Assembly (NCBI GenBank): GCA_947044405.1 | Contig: CAMRHE010000460.1 | Coordinates: forward strand, 186,001 to 250,000 | Length of the DNA stretch: 64,000 nt | Source: Leptodactylus fallax | Lineage: Eukaryota > Chordata > Amphibia > Anura > Leptodactylidae | Direction: 5' to 3' | Shown: positions 37,130 to 50,500 of the stretch, piece after piece | Position numbering within the stretch: the stretch's first letter is position 1 | Layout of the letters: every line of letters begins with the position of its first letter | Made by a program: the position numbers and the translations under genes | The notes under the pieces: model-generated | Seen by the model: the letters and a program-made list of their open reading frames with translations, nothing else | Told to the model about the DNA's origin: nothing | The model's database searches: none

Positions 37130-38400
37130 TACTGATTAGTATATGGAATAAATCTTATTTTTCTACACATTACATATACATTAGTGACCAGGCCATAAGA
37201 AGGGGCCATCTTGACATTTTCCACAATCTTGACTTGCTAATGATGACAAGAAGATTGATTGTTATCCTTAACAAGATCTCTAATATCTGCCCGCCACATT
37301 AAACTCGTTGCGTGCCTGCTGGAGATGGTCTTGCTGTGCACTTTATAGGGTATATTTATTCTGATCAATATAGCCAGTGCTATCTGTCGCTTTACTTCTA
37401 ATTTTAGATTTGTTCCTCTTCTATAAAAGCGATAAATGTGACTTATTGCCATCTCTGAGCTTGGCTTGTAGAATCGCACTGAGGCGATGGATGTAGACCC
37501 CCACTCATGTAAATGGAGAGCCAATTAGAAGCCTTTTTACAGCACTTTGAAGTCTTAAAGCGAGGCTCTTACTAGCGGAGCTAATCTAAGCCTTGTAGCT
37601 TTCACGCCACTAACCCTTCACTTCTTACATATATTCCATATAATTAAGGATTCTTTAGCATCTCCTCTTCCTGGAAGATGACAGGGCTGAAGGCTTATTA
37701 TCTGACAATGACCCTTGTTATAGGAGTTCTCCAAAACTGACATTGACTGAGACCGCCTGATGCCCGGTGAGTGCTGTGCAGGTGTCCTAGTAGGAGACAC
37801 GTGTATGATGCACTGCACGTCCATCAGTTGCCTTGGTGTGTAGCAGAATCTTTCACCCTAAGGCTAAGGCCACACATGGCAAGAATGCAGCTGAATGAAC
37901 AGAGATTTCCACTGCAAATTTCTGTAGCAAAACCACCCAAAACTGCATTGCAAACATTGAAATCTGTAGGTAAAACCTGCAGCAATAATTGACAAGCTGC
38001 AGGTATAAAAGTCGCCTTGCGCTGTGGCTTTCCGGTATAAAAGGCGCAAAAACACTAAAAAAATTGAAAAAAAAATTGCTATAACCTTGGCCCAGAATGT
38101 TTGTCTAGAAAAAGTGGCAACCATACCCACCATGAGAGCGCCTCTCTGTGACTGACAACCTTCACCCTGCATTAACCCTTTTTATATCAGTCACAAATCC
38201 TGGCAGTCTAAGGAAGCCCCAAAGATCTGTCATCTGAGAATTCCTGTTATCATACGAATTACACATTTCTGTCATTATTACAACCAATAACGTAATTTTA
38301 CATGGAATAAAGATTTTGGGAGATGTAATGGTGGAACCGAATTGTTTCTGCATTCTGTGTACCAAAAAATAAGGATTTCTCAGCGTAGCTTATGATATTA
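37130..38400. other. No gene seen
   Basis: Unique-looking sequence and a degraded MITE-like end near 37861 (AAGGCTAAGGCCACACATGG), related in style to the foldbacks at 55 kb. Confidence 0.4.
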
Positions 38401-38406
38401 AACTGT

Positions 38407-38915
38407 TTTCCCTTAGTCCCAACAGCAGCACAATCCTGGGGGTATTTCTGTTCCTGTGTGCTGGTAGGACAGAATGGAATTTTTAATGAACAATTAAATG
38501 GTTAAACCTGTAATTATAAAGAAAAAAATAGGGAGGGAGCCTTGTGCTGCCGTTGGGATTTAGGGAAAACAGATTAACATCATAATCTACACTTCCCTTT
38601 TGTCCCACCAGCAGCACAATACTGGGGATGTAGAAAGAGGATAGAAGACAAAAACTCAAGCAGGAGTGAGAAGGGGAAAGTCATCCAGAATCTGGATAAC
38701 ACTATTGGGAAGGAATAACCTTCCCCCCACCTGTCCCACTGACACAGGGCAGAAAAAACACGTTGGGGGGGGTTGGTACTTCTTTCCTTATATTGAGGAG
38801 GGGGAAGGGTTAATGTTTAACCATTTATTTGTTCATTAAAAATTCCATTCTGTCCTACCAGCACACAGGGGCAGAAATAACCCAGTATTGTGCTGCTGGT
38901 GGGACGAAAGGGAAA
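38407..38915. mobile_element. MITE-like element with ~100-bp terminal inverted repeats
   Basis: The left arm (38407 to about 38512) begins TTTCCCTTAGTCCCAACAGC. The right arm (about 38815 to 38915), read on the minus strand, begins TTTCCCTTTCGTCCCACCAG, and both continue through GCACACAGG/GGACAGAATGGAATTTTTAA-type sequence. Two more copies of the CAGCAGCACAAT motif sit in opposite orientations inside (about 38545 and 38600), suggesting nested or rearranged ends. No coding sequence. Target duplication unclear; superfamily unassigned. Confidence 0.75.
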
Positions 38916-38919
38916 GGGA

Positions 38920-40400
38920 GAGACTAGCTGCCTATCCATTCCCTTAGTATAGCATTACTGGCCCTGTCCGCAGCATCACCACGATCATTGGGATTCAGCA
39001 GGGCCTAACATGAGCTTGTTGGCTACAGACCCCAGTACAGGTACACTGGCCTGATGGTTTCTCTCTCCCTCAGTGGGTAGTTTCATCAAAAGAACAGTAA
39101 AACAGTCACAGAAATGACCCCGTCTCATACCAGGCTGCATCACAGATCCTCCAGGAGTCAAAGATACAAGAATGGCAGAGCTGACAATAGGTCACTAGTT
39201 CTTACTGTACGCTCCAGGGCATAAACAATACAATATACTATTAAAGGGGACTATGAAATCGATTGCTGTGACCTCTTAACTACTTACTACGCACAGCACT
39301 GCACATTGTGTAGCAGCTGTTCTTGGCATTGCAGCTCAGCCCCATTTATTTGAATGGGACTGAGCTGTAGCATGGCTATGTGACCAATAGATGTGATGTC
39401 TTTGGGTTGAGAAGAGAAAATGGAGCTCAATATCAAAGTCCCAGACAACCCCTTTAAGCAAGATCTCACATACTTGCCAAATCTCTCGCAAGCTTCAGGA
39501 GTCTGCAGGCAAATCTGCTAGGCCACCAGGGTGGGTGCAATAATGTGACTTGAGCACTTCATGTGCTGATGTTGTCCTACAATGATGCCAACTCATTTAG
39601 TGCCCAAAGGGGGTTTGTCTTCACCCAAAATTTCCACGCTTTTCCACGGCAGAATATTGGCAGGTATAAAATAACGCCATCCATCAGGCACAATAACATA
39701 CGTAACAGCGTAAAGCTTTATAATGCAAAGCATAACATTGTAAGGGGGCAAGTGCAGGTCACCCCCTTATACATATGCATTATTTTGCAGATCATTATCC
39801 ATATGTGAACATGACCCAATCCCTGAACATACATGAACTCTTGTTTTGGTCAGACCGATTGTGCATTGTACAGGAAATTCTTTAGATCAATCCCTCATTT
39901 TATTCAAGGAGCAACAAAAGAGGAGGTTTGGAGACTTCCCCGTGATAAATGAATGGTTAGAGGTTATTATCCATAGGCAGAGTGACTTTCTCAGCGAGTT
40001 CTAACTTTCCGAGGTCAATCCTATTCAGCTATTGTGAGCAGCACAATTTTCATGATCAGCCTCTTGCCACAGGCTCTCCGCTATCCCGATTGCAGCTTTT
40101 CATAGATTTGCAAGTAGACCTGTCAATCAAATACAGATTGGGATTGTATTTTATCTAAAGCTCTGATCTTCGTTTTGTGAAGCAGAAGAAGAATGTTGTG
40201 AAACTTCAGCAAAGTCTTGAAAGACGGCAAGGTTTGTCGGGAGCCATTCATTCTCAAGTCTACGTGTGCTCTCTATATAGGATTCCCTTTATAGTCCTTC
40301 TTCAATTACCAAGTCTACAAATGTAACTGTGTGCAGAAGGTGAAGATGTGTAAAGGAGTGCCCTTGTAAGAAAGTACATCGAGGCATTATATAGTGCACA
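38920..40400. other. No gene seen apart from repeats
   Basis: Contains the palindromic repeat near 39.3 kb. The stretch at 39880-40300, just before the LINE, looks unique. Confidence 0.4.
39290..39430. repeat. Interspersed repeat with CAGCTCAGCCCCATT palindrome, copy 2
   Basis: GCAGCTCAGCCCCATTTATT, mirrored by GAATGGGACTGAGCTGTAGC, followed by ATGGCTATGTGACCAATAGA. It matches the copy at 10910-10985. Confidence 0.5.
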
Positions 40401-40410
40401 TAGCAAATGT

Positions 40411-40893
40411 GACACTGCCTGCGAGGTCCTACAAGCCACGCTGAGCCAGTTACAGTTAAAACATCCCCAGGCCCTCTTTCTTCTGTCGGGTGATTTCAAC
40501 CATGCCTCTCCATCATCCACACTGCCCAGTTTCACACAGTATGTAACCTGCCACACAAGAGACAACAAAACACTGGACTTGTTCTTTGCCAACGTGAGGG
40601 AGGCATATAACTCATCAGCCCTACCGCCCCTGGGGAGATCGGATCACAACCTAGTACATCTCCGACCTGTGTACAAGCCACTTGTACGTAGAGAACCAGC
40701 TGTCACCCGCACAGTGAGGATATGGTCCGAGGAGAGTGATGAGGCTCTGAGGGATTGTATTGACACAACCGCATGGGAAGTTCTGCAGGATTCGTATGGA
40801 GAAGATATAGAAGGACTCACACACTGCATAACGGACTACATTAATTTTTGTGTGGACAGGCAGGCAAATCAGGCAGGGAAAAGCCAGTTATAA
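40411..40893 (+). pseudogene. LINE apurinic-type endonuclease fragment
   Basis: One frame reads TACEVLQATLSQLQ, GDFNH, an NKTLDLFFANV segment and LGRSDHNLVHLRP, the C-terminal half of an APE-like endonuclease with the catalytic Asp/Asn and Ser-Asp-His motifs. The first half is missing. The frame ends at a stop at 40891-40893, where the RT frame takes over. Confidence 0.7.
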
Positions 40894-42382
40894 AGAAAAA
40901 ATGGAAAAGCAAATGGAAAGAAAAGACATAAGGGGGGTCTGGGACGGGCTTAAGTCAATTTCGGGTCATAAACAGTCTGTCTGCCAGATTGAGGCAGATG
41001 TTAATTGGCTTAATGAACTAAACCTATTCTTCAACAGATTTGATCACACACCAGCTCCTCCCACCCCAGTATGTCCTTCAGCTCCCCTCACCACAATGAC
41101 TTCTCCCCATGCGGCCACTTCCCAACAGACCAGTAAATCCAGAAATCCGTCTTTATCTGGCCACAGTCTGACCTTCACACGGGCCCAGGTGAGGAAGGAG
41201 ATGAAAAAGATCAAGGCGAGGAAAGCCGCAGGGCCAGATGACATCAGTGCAAGGCTAATTAAGACTTGCGGGGACCAGCTGTGTGGTATAATTACATATA
41301 TGTATAATATGAGCCTGAGGCAGGAAATAGTCCCTGAATTATGGAAATCTTCTTGTGTGGTACCAGTTCCAAAGAAACCCCACCCTATGGACCTCAACGA
41401 CTACAGACCTGTAGCACTGACATCCCACCTGATGAAGATCTTGGAGAGATTGGTTCTCACACATCTTCGCCCTCTAGTGAGCCCCGCTATGGACCCCCTC
41501 CAGTTTGCTTATCGGCCGGGCATTGGGGTAGATGATGCCATCATCCATCTTCTGCACAGGGCTCTGTCTCACCTGGAGAAACCAGGGAACACAGTGAGAA
41601 TAATGTTCTTTGACTTCTCCAGTGCTTTTAACACCATACAGCCCAGGTTACTGAGAGACAAGCTGGTCCTTGCTGGAGTGGACCACCACCTCTCCAACTG
41701 GATCCTAGACTACCTCACAAATCGACCTCAATACGTGAGAGCCCAAGACTGTGTGTCAGGTACCGTGATCTGTAATACGGGGGCACCTCAAGGTACGGTT
41801 CTCGCCCCTTTCCTCTTCACACTGTACACTGCAGATTTTAGGTGCAACTCATCCAGCTGCTACCTACAGAAGTATTCTGACGACTCTGCAATAGTAGGTC
41901 TCATCACAGACGATGATGACAGGGAGTACAGAGAACTGAACCGGGATTTTGTGGACTGGTGCCACCGGAACCACCTGAAGATTAATGCGGAGAAGACCAA
42001 GGAGATGGTGGTGGACTTCCGCAAAGGCAGAAGCCCTCCTAAACCAGTGGACATCCTGGGGACGGGCATCGAGATTGTGAACACCTATAAGTACCTGGGT
42101 TTGCTCCTTAATAATAAGCTGGACTGGGCAGATCATATGGAGGCCCTGTACAGGAAGGGCCACAGCAGGCTCTACCTGCTTAGGAAGCTGAGAGTCTTTG
42201 GAATCCGGGGGGCACTTCTTAGAACTTTCTTCAACTCGGTAGTGGCATCAGCCATCTTCTTTGGAGTGGCCTGCTGGGGGAGCAGTATATCAACCAGGGA
42301 CAGAAATAAACTTGACAAGCTGATTAGAAGGGCCCAGCTCTGTCCTGGGGAGCCCACTGGACCCAGTGCAGGTGGTGGGTGA
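40868..42382 (+). pseudogene. LINE reverse transcriptase, frame-disrupted at its 3' end
   Basis: About 500 open codons of RT. Motifs in order: KIKARKAAGPDDIS, DLNDYRPVALTSHLMKILE, FFDFSSAFNTIQP, GAPQGTVLAPFLF, YSDDSAIVG (the FADD-box with Ser at the second position), NAEKTKEMVVDFR and YKYLGLLLNNKLDW. The frame ends early because an extra C near 42335-42338 shifts it; the family's C-terminal region continues in another frame at 42366-42593 (LLHPRCEKERYRKSFLP, AVRLYN). It is presumably inactive, although the RT core is intact. Confidence 0.8.
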
Positions 42383-42593
42383 CAGAAGGATACTGTCCGT
42401 GGTGAGCTCCATGCAGAAGAAGAAGTCCCATCCCATGCATGAGACTGTGATCGCGCTGAGCAGTACTGTCAGTGACCGACTGCTCCACCCTAGGTGTGAG
42501 AAGGAGCGCTATCGGAAGTCTTTCCTCCCCACCGCGGTTAGGCTGTACAACCAACACCGACCTAAGCGGAGATCATTACACACAGAGAACTGA
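42366..42593 (+). pseudogene. LINE C-terminal region in a shifted frame
   Basis: The frame carries VVGDRRILSVVSSMQKKKSH, then DRLLHPRCEKERYRKSFLPT and AVRLYNQHRP, a conserved carboxy-terminal block of L2-type ORF2. It continues the RT protein after the single-base shift near 42335. Confidence 0.7.
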
Positions 42594-42819
42594 AATATCT
42601 CTCTGCCTGTTATATCCCCCCCCCCCCTCTGCTACGTCCTATCTGTCTGTCTGCTATTAATGTAATGCCTCTCACCTTGGAACATTCCTGTACATGTTGT
42701 ATTTGTATTTGTATCTGCTTATCTTATCTTATCTTTGCTGCTGTAACACACTGAATTTCCCCATTGTGGGACTATTAAAGGACTATTATTATTATTATTA
42801 TTATTATTGTTATTATTAC

Positions 42820-45385
42820 CATACAGGGGAATTGTGTCAAATATCTCAAATACAAACTACTGTGCAAGCAAAAAGTCCCAAGAGCCCCAAAAAGTCTAAA
42901 TATCTTTATTCACTTGGGGAACGAGAACTGATTGTCTGCACTTATTACTTCCACTTTAAGAAAATGGGCTTTGTCATGTCTGTAATGTGACGACCATGTC
43001 ACCGTGAGTGGAATCTACCACCGAGATGACTGAGAATATGGTACAGCCCTCGACTTAGGACATGCTAGTAAGGTGGAGGAGACAGAAAGTCTACTTATAG
43101 GAGGAGGATTCTAGGTAGGCTGAGTTCTTGTCAGCTTCAGTGTTGTCCTGGCGTCAAGAGATGGGCCATAGCCCTGCTAACTTTGTGGACCTGTGTGTTT
43201 AGAGATGACCATGTGGGTAATTATTGCACAGACCTCATAGCTACAATCCAGTCTGTGAGTCTTAGGCCCGGCTGGTTACCCTTTGATGACCTGCACCCCG
43301 CAGCCTGGGTACAGCAGGCATTTGGTGGATTTGAGAAGCACACTTTTGAGAGTAAGACATGGACTGACCCTAGAGAGTGCCTTCACTCAGCCTCAGCTCC
43401 AGCCAAGTGTTCAAAGATTTGTGCCTCCATCTTAGGGAAGAAGTTGTTGCTGTTTGTTATCTGTGAGTTCTTAAACACTGTGTCTTGAGTCTTCCATCCT
43501 GCACTCACCATCAAGGGCACTCTAACCACCATCAGGCTCAGGGTGGCTTAGAGGGAAGTGTCCTGGAGGATCCTACTGCCATCATCTCCCAAGCTCTGTG
43601 CACTCCTCTACTGGCTTGCTGTACAGGACTATTATGTGGGGCTCCGACCTCTGCAAATAAGTGGCCTATTGTCAGCACAATAACTCATCTTTACTGTTCA
43701 CTTAGATATTATGATCTTGGGGAACAAATCCCCCTTGATCTATCATTAATGGCGCTCCTAAGGATAGATCATCAATACTTTAGTCCAAGAAAAACCCTTT
43801 AATGGAAACCTATCTGATAAATTTGGGACACTAAACCCCCAGCACGTCCTTTTGGATTTTGGGAAGGGACTATCTCTCCTCGAGGAGAGCACCAGTGAAG
43901 GTGTGTAGAGTTTTGAATTGCCTTTTGCCCTCTACTAAGCATCTACATATGCTCCTTTTCCCATAATGACTTTGGGATTTTGATTATAGTATTTTGGGGT
44001 GTTTTTTTTACAGATGTTCTAATGGATTCATCTTTTGTGTTTCCAGTGCATGTCCCATTACCTCTGAAGTCAGGTAAGTTTTCCTCTGCTTCACTGCGCA
44101 TGCGCTGCGCATGCACTGCCCCTGGACATAGGGCACATTGGTAGTCAAGCGGAGGGGTACTGCTCTGGCCTTACTGCTGAAATCCACGTGTGCCCGGAGC
44201 ACATCCCTAGATAAGTATAAGACATATTTTATAACTCTACTCCCGGCCCAGAGACGCACAATTTGGGCAGATTTATAAGACATCTTAGAGGTTTAGTGGC
44301 CCAAATTCACCCGACAGTGTGGTGTGAAATTGACAAAATGATGGTGTAGGGACTTTTTTATAAATGTCTACATGCGCAGCCACGACCCTTTCCTACAGAC
44401 CTGGGAAGGATTAGACAATGTGTATATAGATGAGAATATGTAAGCCGTAATACATACAGTAAATCATCGCTGCAGCACGTACAGTCTTTTCATATCACCT
44501 TACTATGCAGGGCTGGAAGCTTCATCACCAGGAGGCCTCCAGCTGGTAGAGGGACTTCATGTGCTCAGGGTGGGCGGGACGCCAGGCGCAAAACTTTACA
44601 CAATCTGATTGCCTTAGGGTAAATTATATTCAAGTCCCAGAGGTCGTTCTTGTAAAAGAACAGGCCACACTCTCCATTACCATCCCATTATGTATTAGAA
44701 TCAGGTTTACATTTAGTCTTATTTTCCACTTTGTTACCGGGCTGCATAGAATCTGATGTAATACGTATTCTAGGAAGTCGGAAACTCGGAATATGGCGGG
44801 TAGTGATCTCTGGCCTCAGGCGGAAACTAGAATTCAGGTCACAAAATATATTTTTTTTTTTTTTACAAATATACTGTATACTCAAACATAGTGGAAACTA
44901 GATGGGACCACCAGGTGGATTTAAGGAATATACCAGGAATAACGGATCTAAACTGAAACGTGCACTACATAGTCCAGCGACATTGTGTAACCATGCCTAA
45001 ACTTTGGAAGAACGTTTGATTTTCTGGCAGTATTTGTGAGTATATTGTATATATGGGTATATATATGCCAGTATAGGAGTTTGTTACAAAATTTAAGAGT
45101 TTTTGACTCTTGTGAAATCTCTCACCAGGACTATGGGTGGAAATATATAGATCCTACTGTTCGCTGGTGAAATACAGGTAGTGATCTTAGTGGCATATGA
45201 AAGCTGAGAATCTGATTTTGACATATATATAAACTCTATAAAAATGTTTTAGGTGAACTCCCACCCAGCCACAGCTTTCTTGCATGATATGGGAGCCCAC
45301 ACACATCTGCACTCCAGTGAGAGGATTTCTGCTGGCAATAGATGAATCAGACAGAGTGGATTTCAGGGTAGATTTACAGAAACGA

Positions 45386-45419
<34 letters not shown>

Positions 45420-47400
45420 CATTGATCTACTAATGCCTCCAATGCTGTGAAAAGTTGGAAAGTTTAGGTAAACCTTAGACTGGGCATTGCAGCTATAAGG
45501 CCTTAAAACACAACCATTTAAGAGCACATTGGGGATTGTAGGTTGGCAAACACAAATGGAGCAGAAAACCTGCTGTGGATATTGCAAGATTTCACAGATT
45601 TTATCATTTGCATTGAGGAGCTTACATAACAGTTCATTGTGTCTAGTGGTTTTCCCAGGACAATGCCTTATGGTTGTAAGCCTCCCTGAGCCTGATGGTG
45701 GTTGAGTGCCCATGCAAGACTGTTCTGCAGAACAAAGCTGACCCCCCTCCAGGAGGTGCCAGTCAGTCGGTCTCCCTTGCTGGGCTAGTCTTCCAGTGTT
45801 CTTACACTCACATCCACAAATTCTAGTTCCCAAGCTGCAGGGTGTAGATTCTCAAGCATTGTCCTGTCTCACTGCAGGCATGGTTATAGTTATGACTGCC
45901 ATAGAGCCCTCATACTTCGAGCATGGATAAATTCCATCTTCCAACAATGTCTAAGCTGGTGTCTTCCAGTCTAACTGGGGGCTCAGTCTCCATGCTTCCC
46001 CTCTCTCCTAGCTGGGAGAACAAACCAGCTCCACCAATTCCTGCTCCTAACACAGGAAATATAAGAAACTGCTTTCTCTTCCCCAACAGTGAGATGAAGA
46101 GACTCCCTGGCCCCTATCTAGAATTCCCTAGACCGGGGGGGGGTTACCAGAAATTACTCTCCAATGGTTTGCCCCATTAAAAGGTACAGATACATAACAT
46201 TAATGCTGGCTTCAAGGACACATACATGCAAGCCTTCTGTAAGGCCCAGGAGACTCAGGGAAGAGCCAGCAAGTATCCTGGATAGTCCATCTTATGTTTC
46301 CTCATCCCTGCTATTCCCCAGGAAACATTGCAAACATACCAGAGCATCTGCAGCAATACATGGGAGCAGAAATGGGGAGCTGTAAGCATCTAGACTACCA
46401 TAGCTTGTGTTCTAGAGAAATGGGCAAGGCTGGAGGAATCTTGAGAACATGCATTACGTTCCTCTCTTCAGAATCTTCCTATAAAAAGCAATGCTTAATA
46501 TGGGCAGAAACCCAGAGCCTTCATGCACATTGTGGCATTTGCTGAGCATCTCTACAAGACAGCTTTGCACAAGGCCCCTGGCCCCAAACACTTAAACTAC
46601 ATTAAGTGCATTAAACATAAAGACAAGTGACCAGATCTGCACAGGTCCTATGCTGGGGCAAGTTTAGGGTGCAAGGAACTGATCTGGGAGTCTTAGTTCA
46701 TGCAGAGATGATTAAATTTAGAGTCTAGACCCAGGAATAAAGTTATTAGTATTCCTATAGAACCTAAAAGGCAGGCTGGAGCGAGTGGGTTAGGTGCAAT
46801 AATGTCTTAAATCTGTGTCTGTACCAGATTACAATATCTTCTACAGTCAGTGGTCACCTGTAAAGCCAGAGATTTATGTAGTGTTGGAAGCGTAGACAGG
46901 CAAGTCCTTGGCATACTAGTCTTACAGTCTCCATGCACCCTAGTTGGCATCTGGACCCTTCCCCCACCATACCAAGGAGGACTCCTTACAAAGTACAATA
47001 CAGTTGGTGAATACAGTCTATAGAGAGTAAGTGAACAAATTGGTTCTTAACATTGGTGTGCCCCATATGGCTCCAGCCTGCATGATGTCAGCAAGAAGCC
47101 GGGAAGACGACCGAGGGATTTATTTCTGCCTTTGCAGAGCCTGCACTCACATTATGGGGCATCTACAGAGTACTATGCCACATGGTTGATCTTGACCAAG
47201 ACAGGCTGACAAACCCACAAATCCTGTCAAGATAAACCTTGTGATGTTTGGCCATTTCTAACTCTAGAGACAATGGCAGCCACTGATGTAACAGAGGTGG
47301 CGTTGTCAGGCTTGTGCCGCTACACCTTTGGGTTATTGGACAGGCAGGTTTGGGGATTCTACATACAGAATAGCAATAAAGAGGCAGAAAATTGTCATTC
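42820..47400. other. Intergenic, no gene supported
   Basis: Downstream of ZP2 (ZP2 is on the minus strand). From memory the human neighbour on this side is LDAF1/TMEM159, but none of its sequence was recognised. A poly-A run is at 45389-45416. Confidence 0.4.
45389..45416. repeat. Poly-A run
   Basis: About 28 A's. It may be a retroposon tail, but no body was recognised upstream. Confidence 0.7.
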
Positions 47401-47406
47401 AACATA

Positions 47407-47412
47407 TTTATT
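47407..47412 (-). terminator. ZP2 polyadenylation signal
   Basis: AATAAA on the minus strand lies 19 bases after the stop codon, predicting an unusually short 3' UTR. Very short 3' UTRs are a known trait of zona pellucida mRNAs, so the spacing supports this as the true gene end. Confidence 0.75.
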
Positions 47413-47431
47413 ACAAAAGAGGGCTTTGAAG

Positions 47432-47547
47432 TTAACATTTTGACTTTTGCTTGAAGCTTGACACCACAGCTACAAGGACGATCAGAGCAACCAGGGCGAA
47501 GGCCGGCAGGATGCCAATAGTCACTTGCTTTACAACATCTTGCTCAT
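47432..47547 (-). other. zp2: ZP2 exon 19: transmembrane anchor, short tail and stop
   Basis: After an acceptor (gttccttctag) this exon encodes EQDVVKQ, then a hydrophobic stretch of about 23 residues (VTIGILPAFALVALIVLVAV...), then SFKQKSKC and TAA at 47434-47432. This is the propeptide anchor removed during secretion. Its frame joins exon 18 through a split Asp codon. Confidence 0.85.
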
Positions 47548-50500
47548 CTAGAAGGAACAGAAAGTTACCATTTGCCATTATTGGTTTGTGCCAAATGGCA
47601 GGGCGAGATCTTACCTTCAAGAGACAGGGAGGGCTCAGAGTCCAGCAGCAGGACGGGACCTGGAAGGCTGGCCAAGTTGGAGTGTCTTTGCAGGAAGACT
47701 TCATCTAAAGAAAGGATTTGTCAGTACAGTTATAGGCATGACATATAGGCCACAAGTGTGCACAAGTAAACTTTTACCCCTTTTTTTCCGGCCTTGGAGA
47801 CAGCTCTTCATACATAGAGGAGAGTCTGGGGAATTGATGTCACATATGAGGGCACTGCAGTGAAAGTAGACCTAGGAGAAAAGTCTTAGATTAAGAGGCA
47901 TGCTATTCCTGCCATACACCATCATTTATACCACAGCCAAGTCACCACAAGCTTTAGATTTGAGCCTTACCAGGTTGGTTGAGAGTTCCCCACCCTGCAT
48001 AAAAGCAAAGGCCTTTACTTCAAACCGTTTCCGGTATGTGGCTAGAGGAACTCTGCTGTCCACTGCATGGAAGATGCTAAGATAGTTGTCCTGAGGTTCT
48101 TTACAGCTGTGGGAATTAAACTCAGTGAGAATTGAATATTCCCCCCATAAGTCAGGTATTAAATCCAAACAGAGCTAGCTAGGCTGGAGTTAGTGCCTCG
48201 ATGCAAGGCTATGGGTGCACCTGCCACCATGGCAGAGGTAACCTCACCACCATTTCCAACAAGGCTTCAGGTCTACTATTGGACCCAAGTTACAGAGAGA
48301 ACCTGTCAGGACAATTTGACAAAGTCCAGGCTCTACTGAAGAGCTGCGCATGTACCGAGAGCTCGAGAGTCTGAGGATCTCATCTCTAGCTATAAAGTTA
48401 TGTAGTTGCAGACAAGATGTTACCATAACCTGTGAGTAATTTACAGGCCCAAAACAACCTGACAGATTCCCATTAATAAGGTGTGATCCAAGTCTTAATC
48501 CATCAACATTAGATCAGCGGTAAACAAAATTTAAGCGTGGCTTCCACTTCAAAGGCCAGTGATGTTGTGGTCGATCACATTGCCCGTTTGTGGCTCAGTC
48601 TTATTCAAGGTAATAGGGCTGAGCTGCAATACCAAACACCTCCACTATACAGTGCTGAGATGAACATCCAGAACTTTCACCTACAATTTGATATTTCTGA
48701 CCCATCCTAAGGTCACTTCATATAATCCTGGTATAAACCTTTATGACCATGTACATACCCATCAACTACAACATTCCACTGGGGTAAAGCATTTGGGTCT
48801 TGAGACATCGTAGCCCAGCAGTCATTTAGAACCAGCTCCAGGTTTGGATCATTGCGATTAAGAATCTGCACTTCTAGAAAGATTGGATCCCGCAGGGTCT
48901 TCACAATCGGATATTGATCTTCACTGTATGGAGCTTGGTAAGACACATCTTTGGAAGGAAGAAACCAAAGACAGGTTACCATGTAGTCTATAAGCAAGAT
49001 CCAAGACATGTCCTTGTGTAACAGCATACCTGGGTAGAGATTTAGCACAATTGAGAGAGGGCCATCACTCCTGGGGGAGATTGGGGGTGGTAGTGTGCTC
49101 ACACTCACATTAATAGTTTGAAGTCCAGCAGCATTATAGAGACACCAGACAGTCTCCCTGTAAATTATATAGTGAATACACATGACATCACTGCACCAGC
49201 TTGCCCACAAGTTATACATTCAAGGACAGGAGTGCCCACATCAATACAAGAGTAAAGCATGCCCACAATATAAACAGTACCCTGCACTACAAAGAATAAG
49301 GAGAGCTGTGCAGACATATCCACATGTTAATGCCCCTAGAAGTGTGACAAGTGTCCTGGAGGTGGCCCATTCATGTGCACTACCCTAGGCCCCACATTGA
49401 ATGCCAACAGCTCTAGCATCTGAAGTACTAGAGTCAGTGCGAGCACTCCGTACATCATGGGGCTGCCTCCTGGACACTTGTGATCAGAGCTGGGGTATTT
49501 GATGAGCTTCACAGTAACCCAACCATCACCCTGGAAACTGCTCCCCATCCTTCATCCACATTTCACAGCAAGTGATCTCACCTGCCAGGGATCTTTGCAG
49601 CAGATGGTTAGCCTTTACGCTAGTGTCCCTGATGACCATTTTGAACAGATAAGTCATTCAAGGGGGACAAAGCACCAGTCTGGCAGATTTGTCAGTGAAC
49701 CTGCAAACATTGCACAAGGACAAGTCTGATGACCTTACACATTACCTTAGTTCACTGTCTCTTGAGATAATCCTAGGCAACAGATTCTTCCAGAGGGCAC
49801 TGACTTCGTTTTCATACATTATCTGGCCACCTACATACTAGATGAAATAAAGCAGAAAATGATCATTTTACTTTTGTGAGGTTCTAGTTCTCAAGAATGT
49901 GCCACCAGTTTGTCAAATCTATTCCCAAGTGCAAGAAAGTGCTCGAGGCTCAAGATACATGTAAGCTGTGCAGAATCCCAGTCTATGGGACAAGCCTAGG
50001 TAATAAGACATTTAGGCAGTGGGTGAGTTTTAGGTCCCCGTCTCAAATATTAAGTCTTGTAAATCACAACTTACCCGTTTAGTAGTTCCACAGCCATTTA
50101 GAGGGATTTTAAAAGAAATTACATTGCTCGTCTTATCTTGCGGTAGACATGTGTGATCTCTTACAGTGACAGTGTCCAGATCCAAACTAGGCTTGGTGCT
50201 TGATGCAAAGACTTGAATTATCATAAAACCATCTGTTGTACATGTGGCCATAGCTGCTGAAGAAATCTATGGTTACAAATCAGTCTATATCAATAGTCTG
50301 AAGAGTTACGGAGCAGATCACTTACTATTAACATTGGTCTTAGTCACAAGGCACTCGAGACTTAATCCCATTGGTACACTCATCCCATCAACCAGCAAGG
50401 CCAGTGTGAGAGATGGTAAATAGTAAAACGTCTTCTCAGAGTGTGTGGAGACCTGCAGAAAAGCGTAAGGTCTTAAGCTACCATAGCAAGTATCACTATC

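Larger units (their letters stand above)
40400..42812 (+). mobile_element. L2/CR1-type LINE retrotransposon, 5'-truncated and decayed
   Basis: A non-LTR element starts inside the endonuclease domain and runs to a typical L2-like 3' end (ccccattgtgggactatt followed by an (ATT)n tail at about 42783-42812). Endonuclease motifs GDFNH (near 40489) and LGRSDHNLVH (near 40636) are in one frame; reverse transcriptase is in another from about 40870; the C-terminal segment shifts again near 42335. The part joining endonuclease to RT looks shortened. Clade is judged from motif style and 3' end, without a phylogeny. Confidence 0.85.

Noticed and set aside
49830..49836. ZP2 exon 13 acceptor at 49831 (tatgtag)
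   Set aside because: Using it gives an in-frame stop after the upstream phase-0 exon; the acceptor seven bases earlier (exon from 49837) keeps frame and matches ZP2 length.
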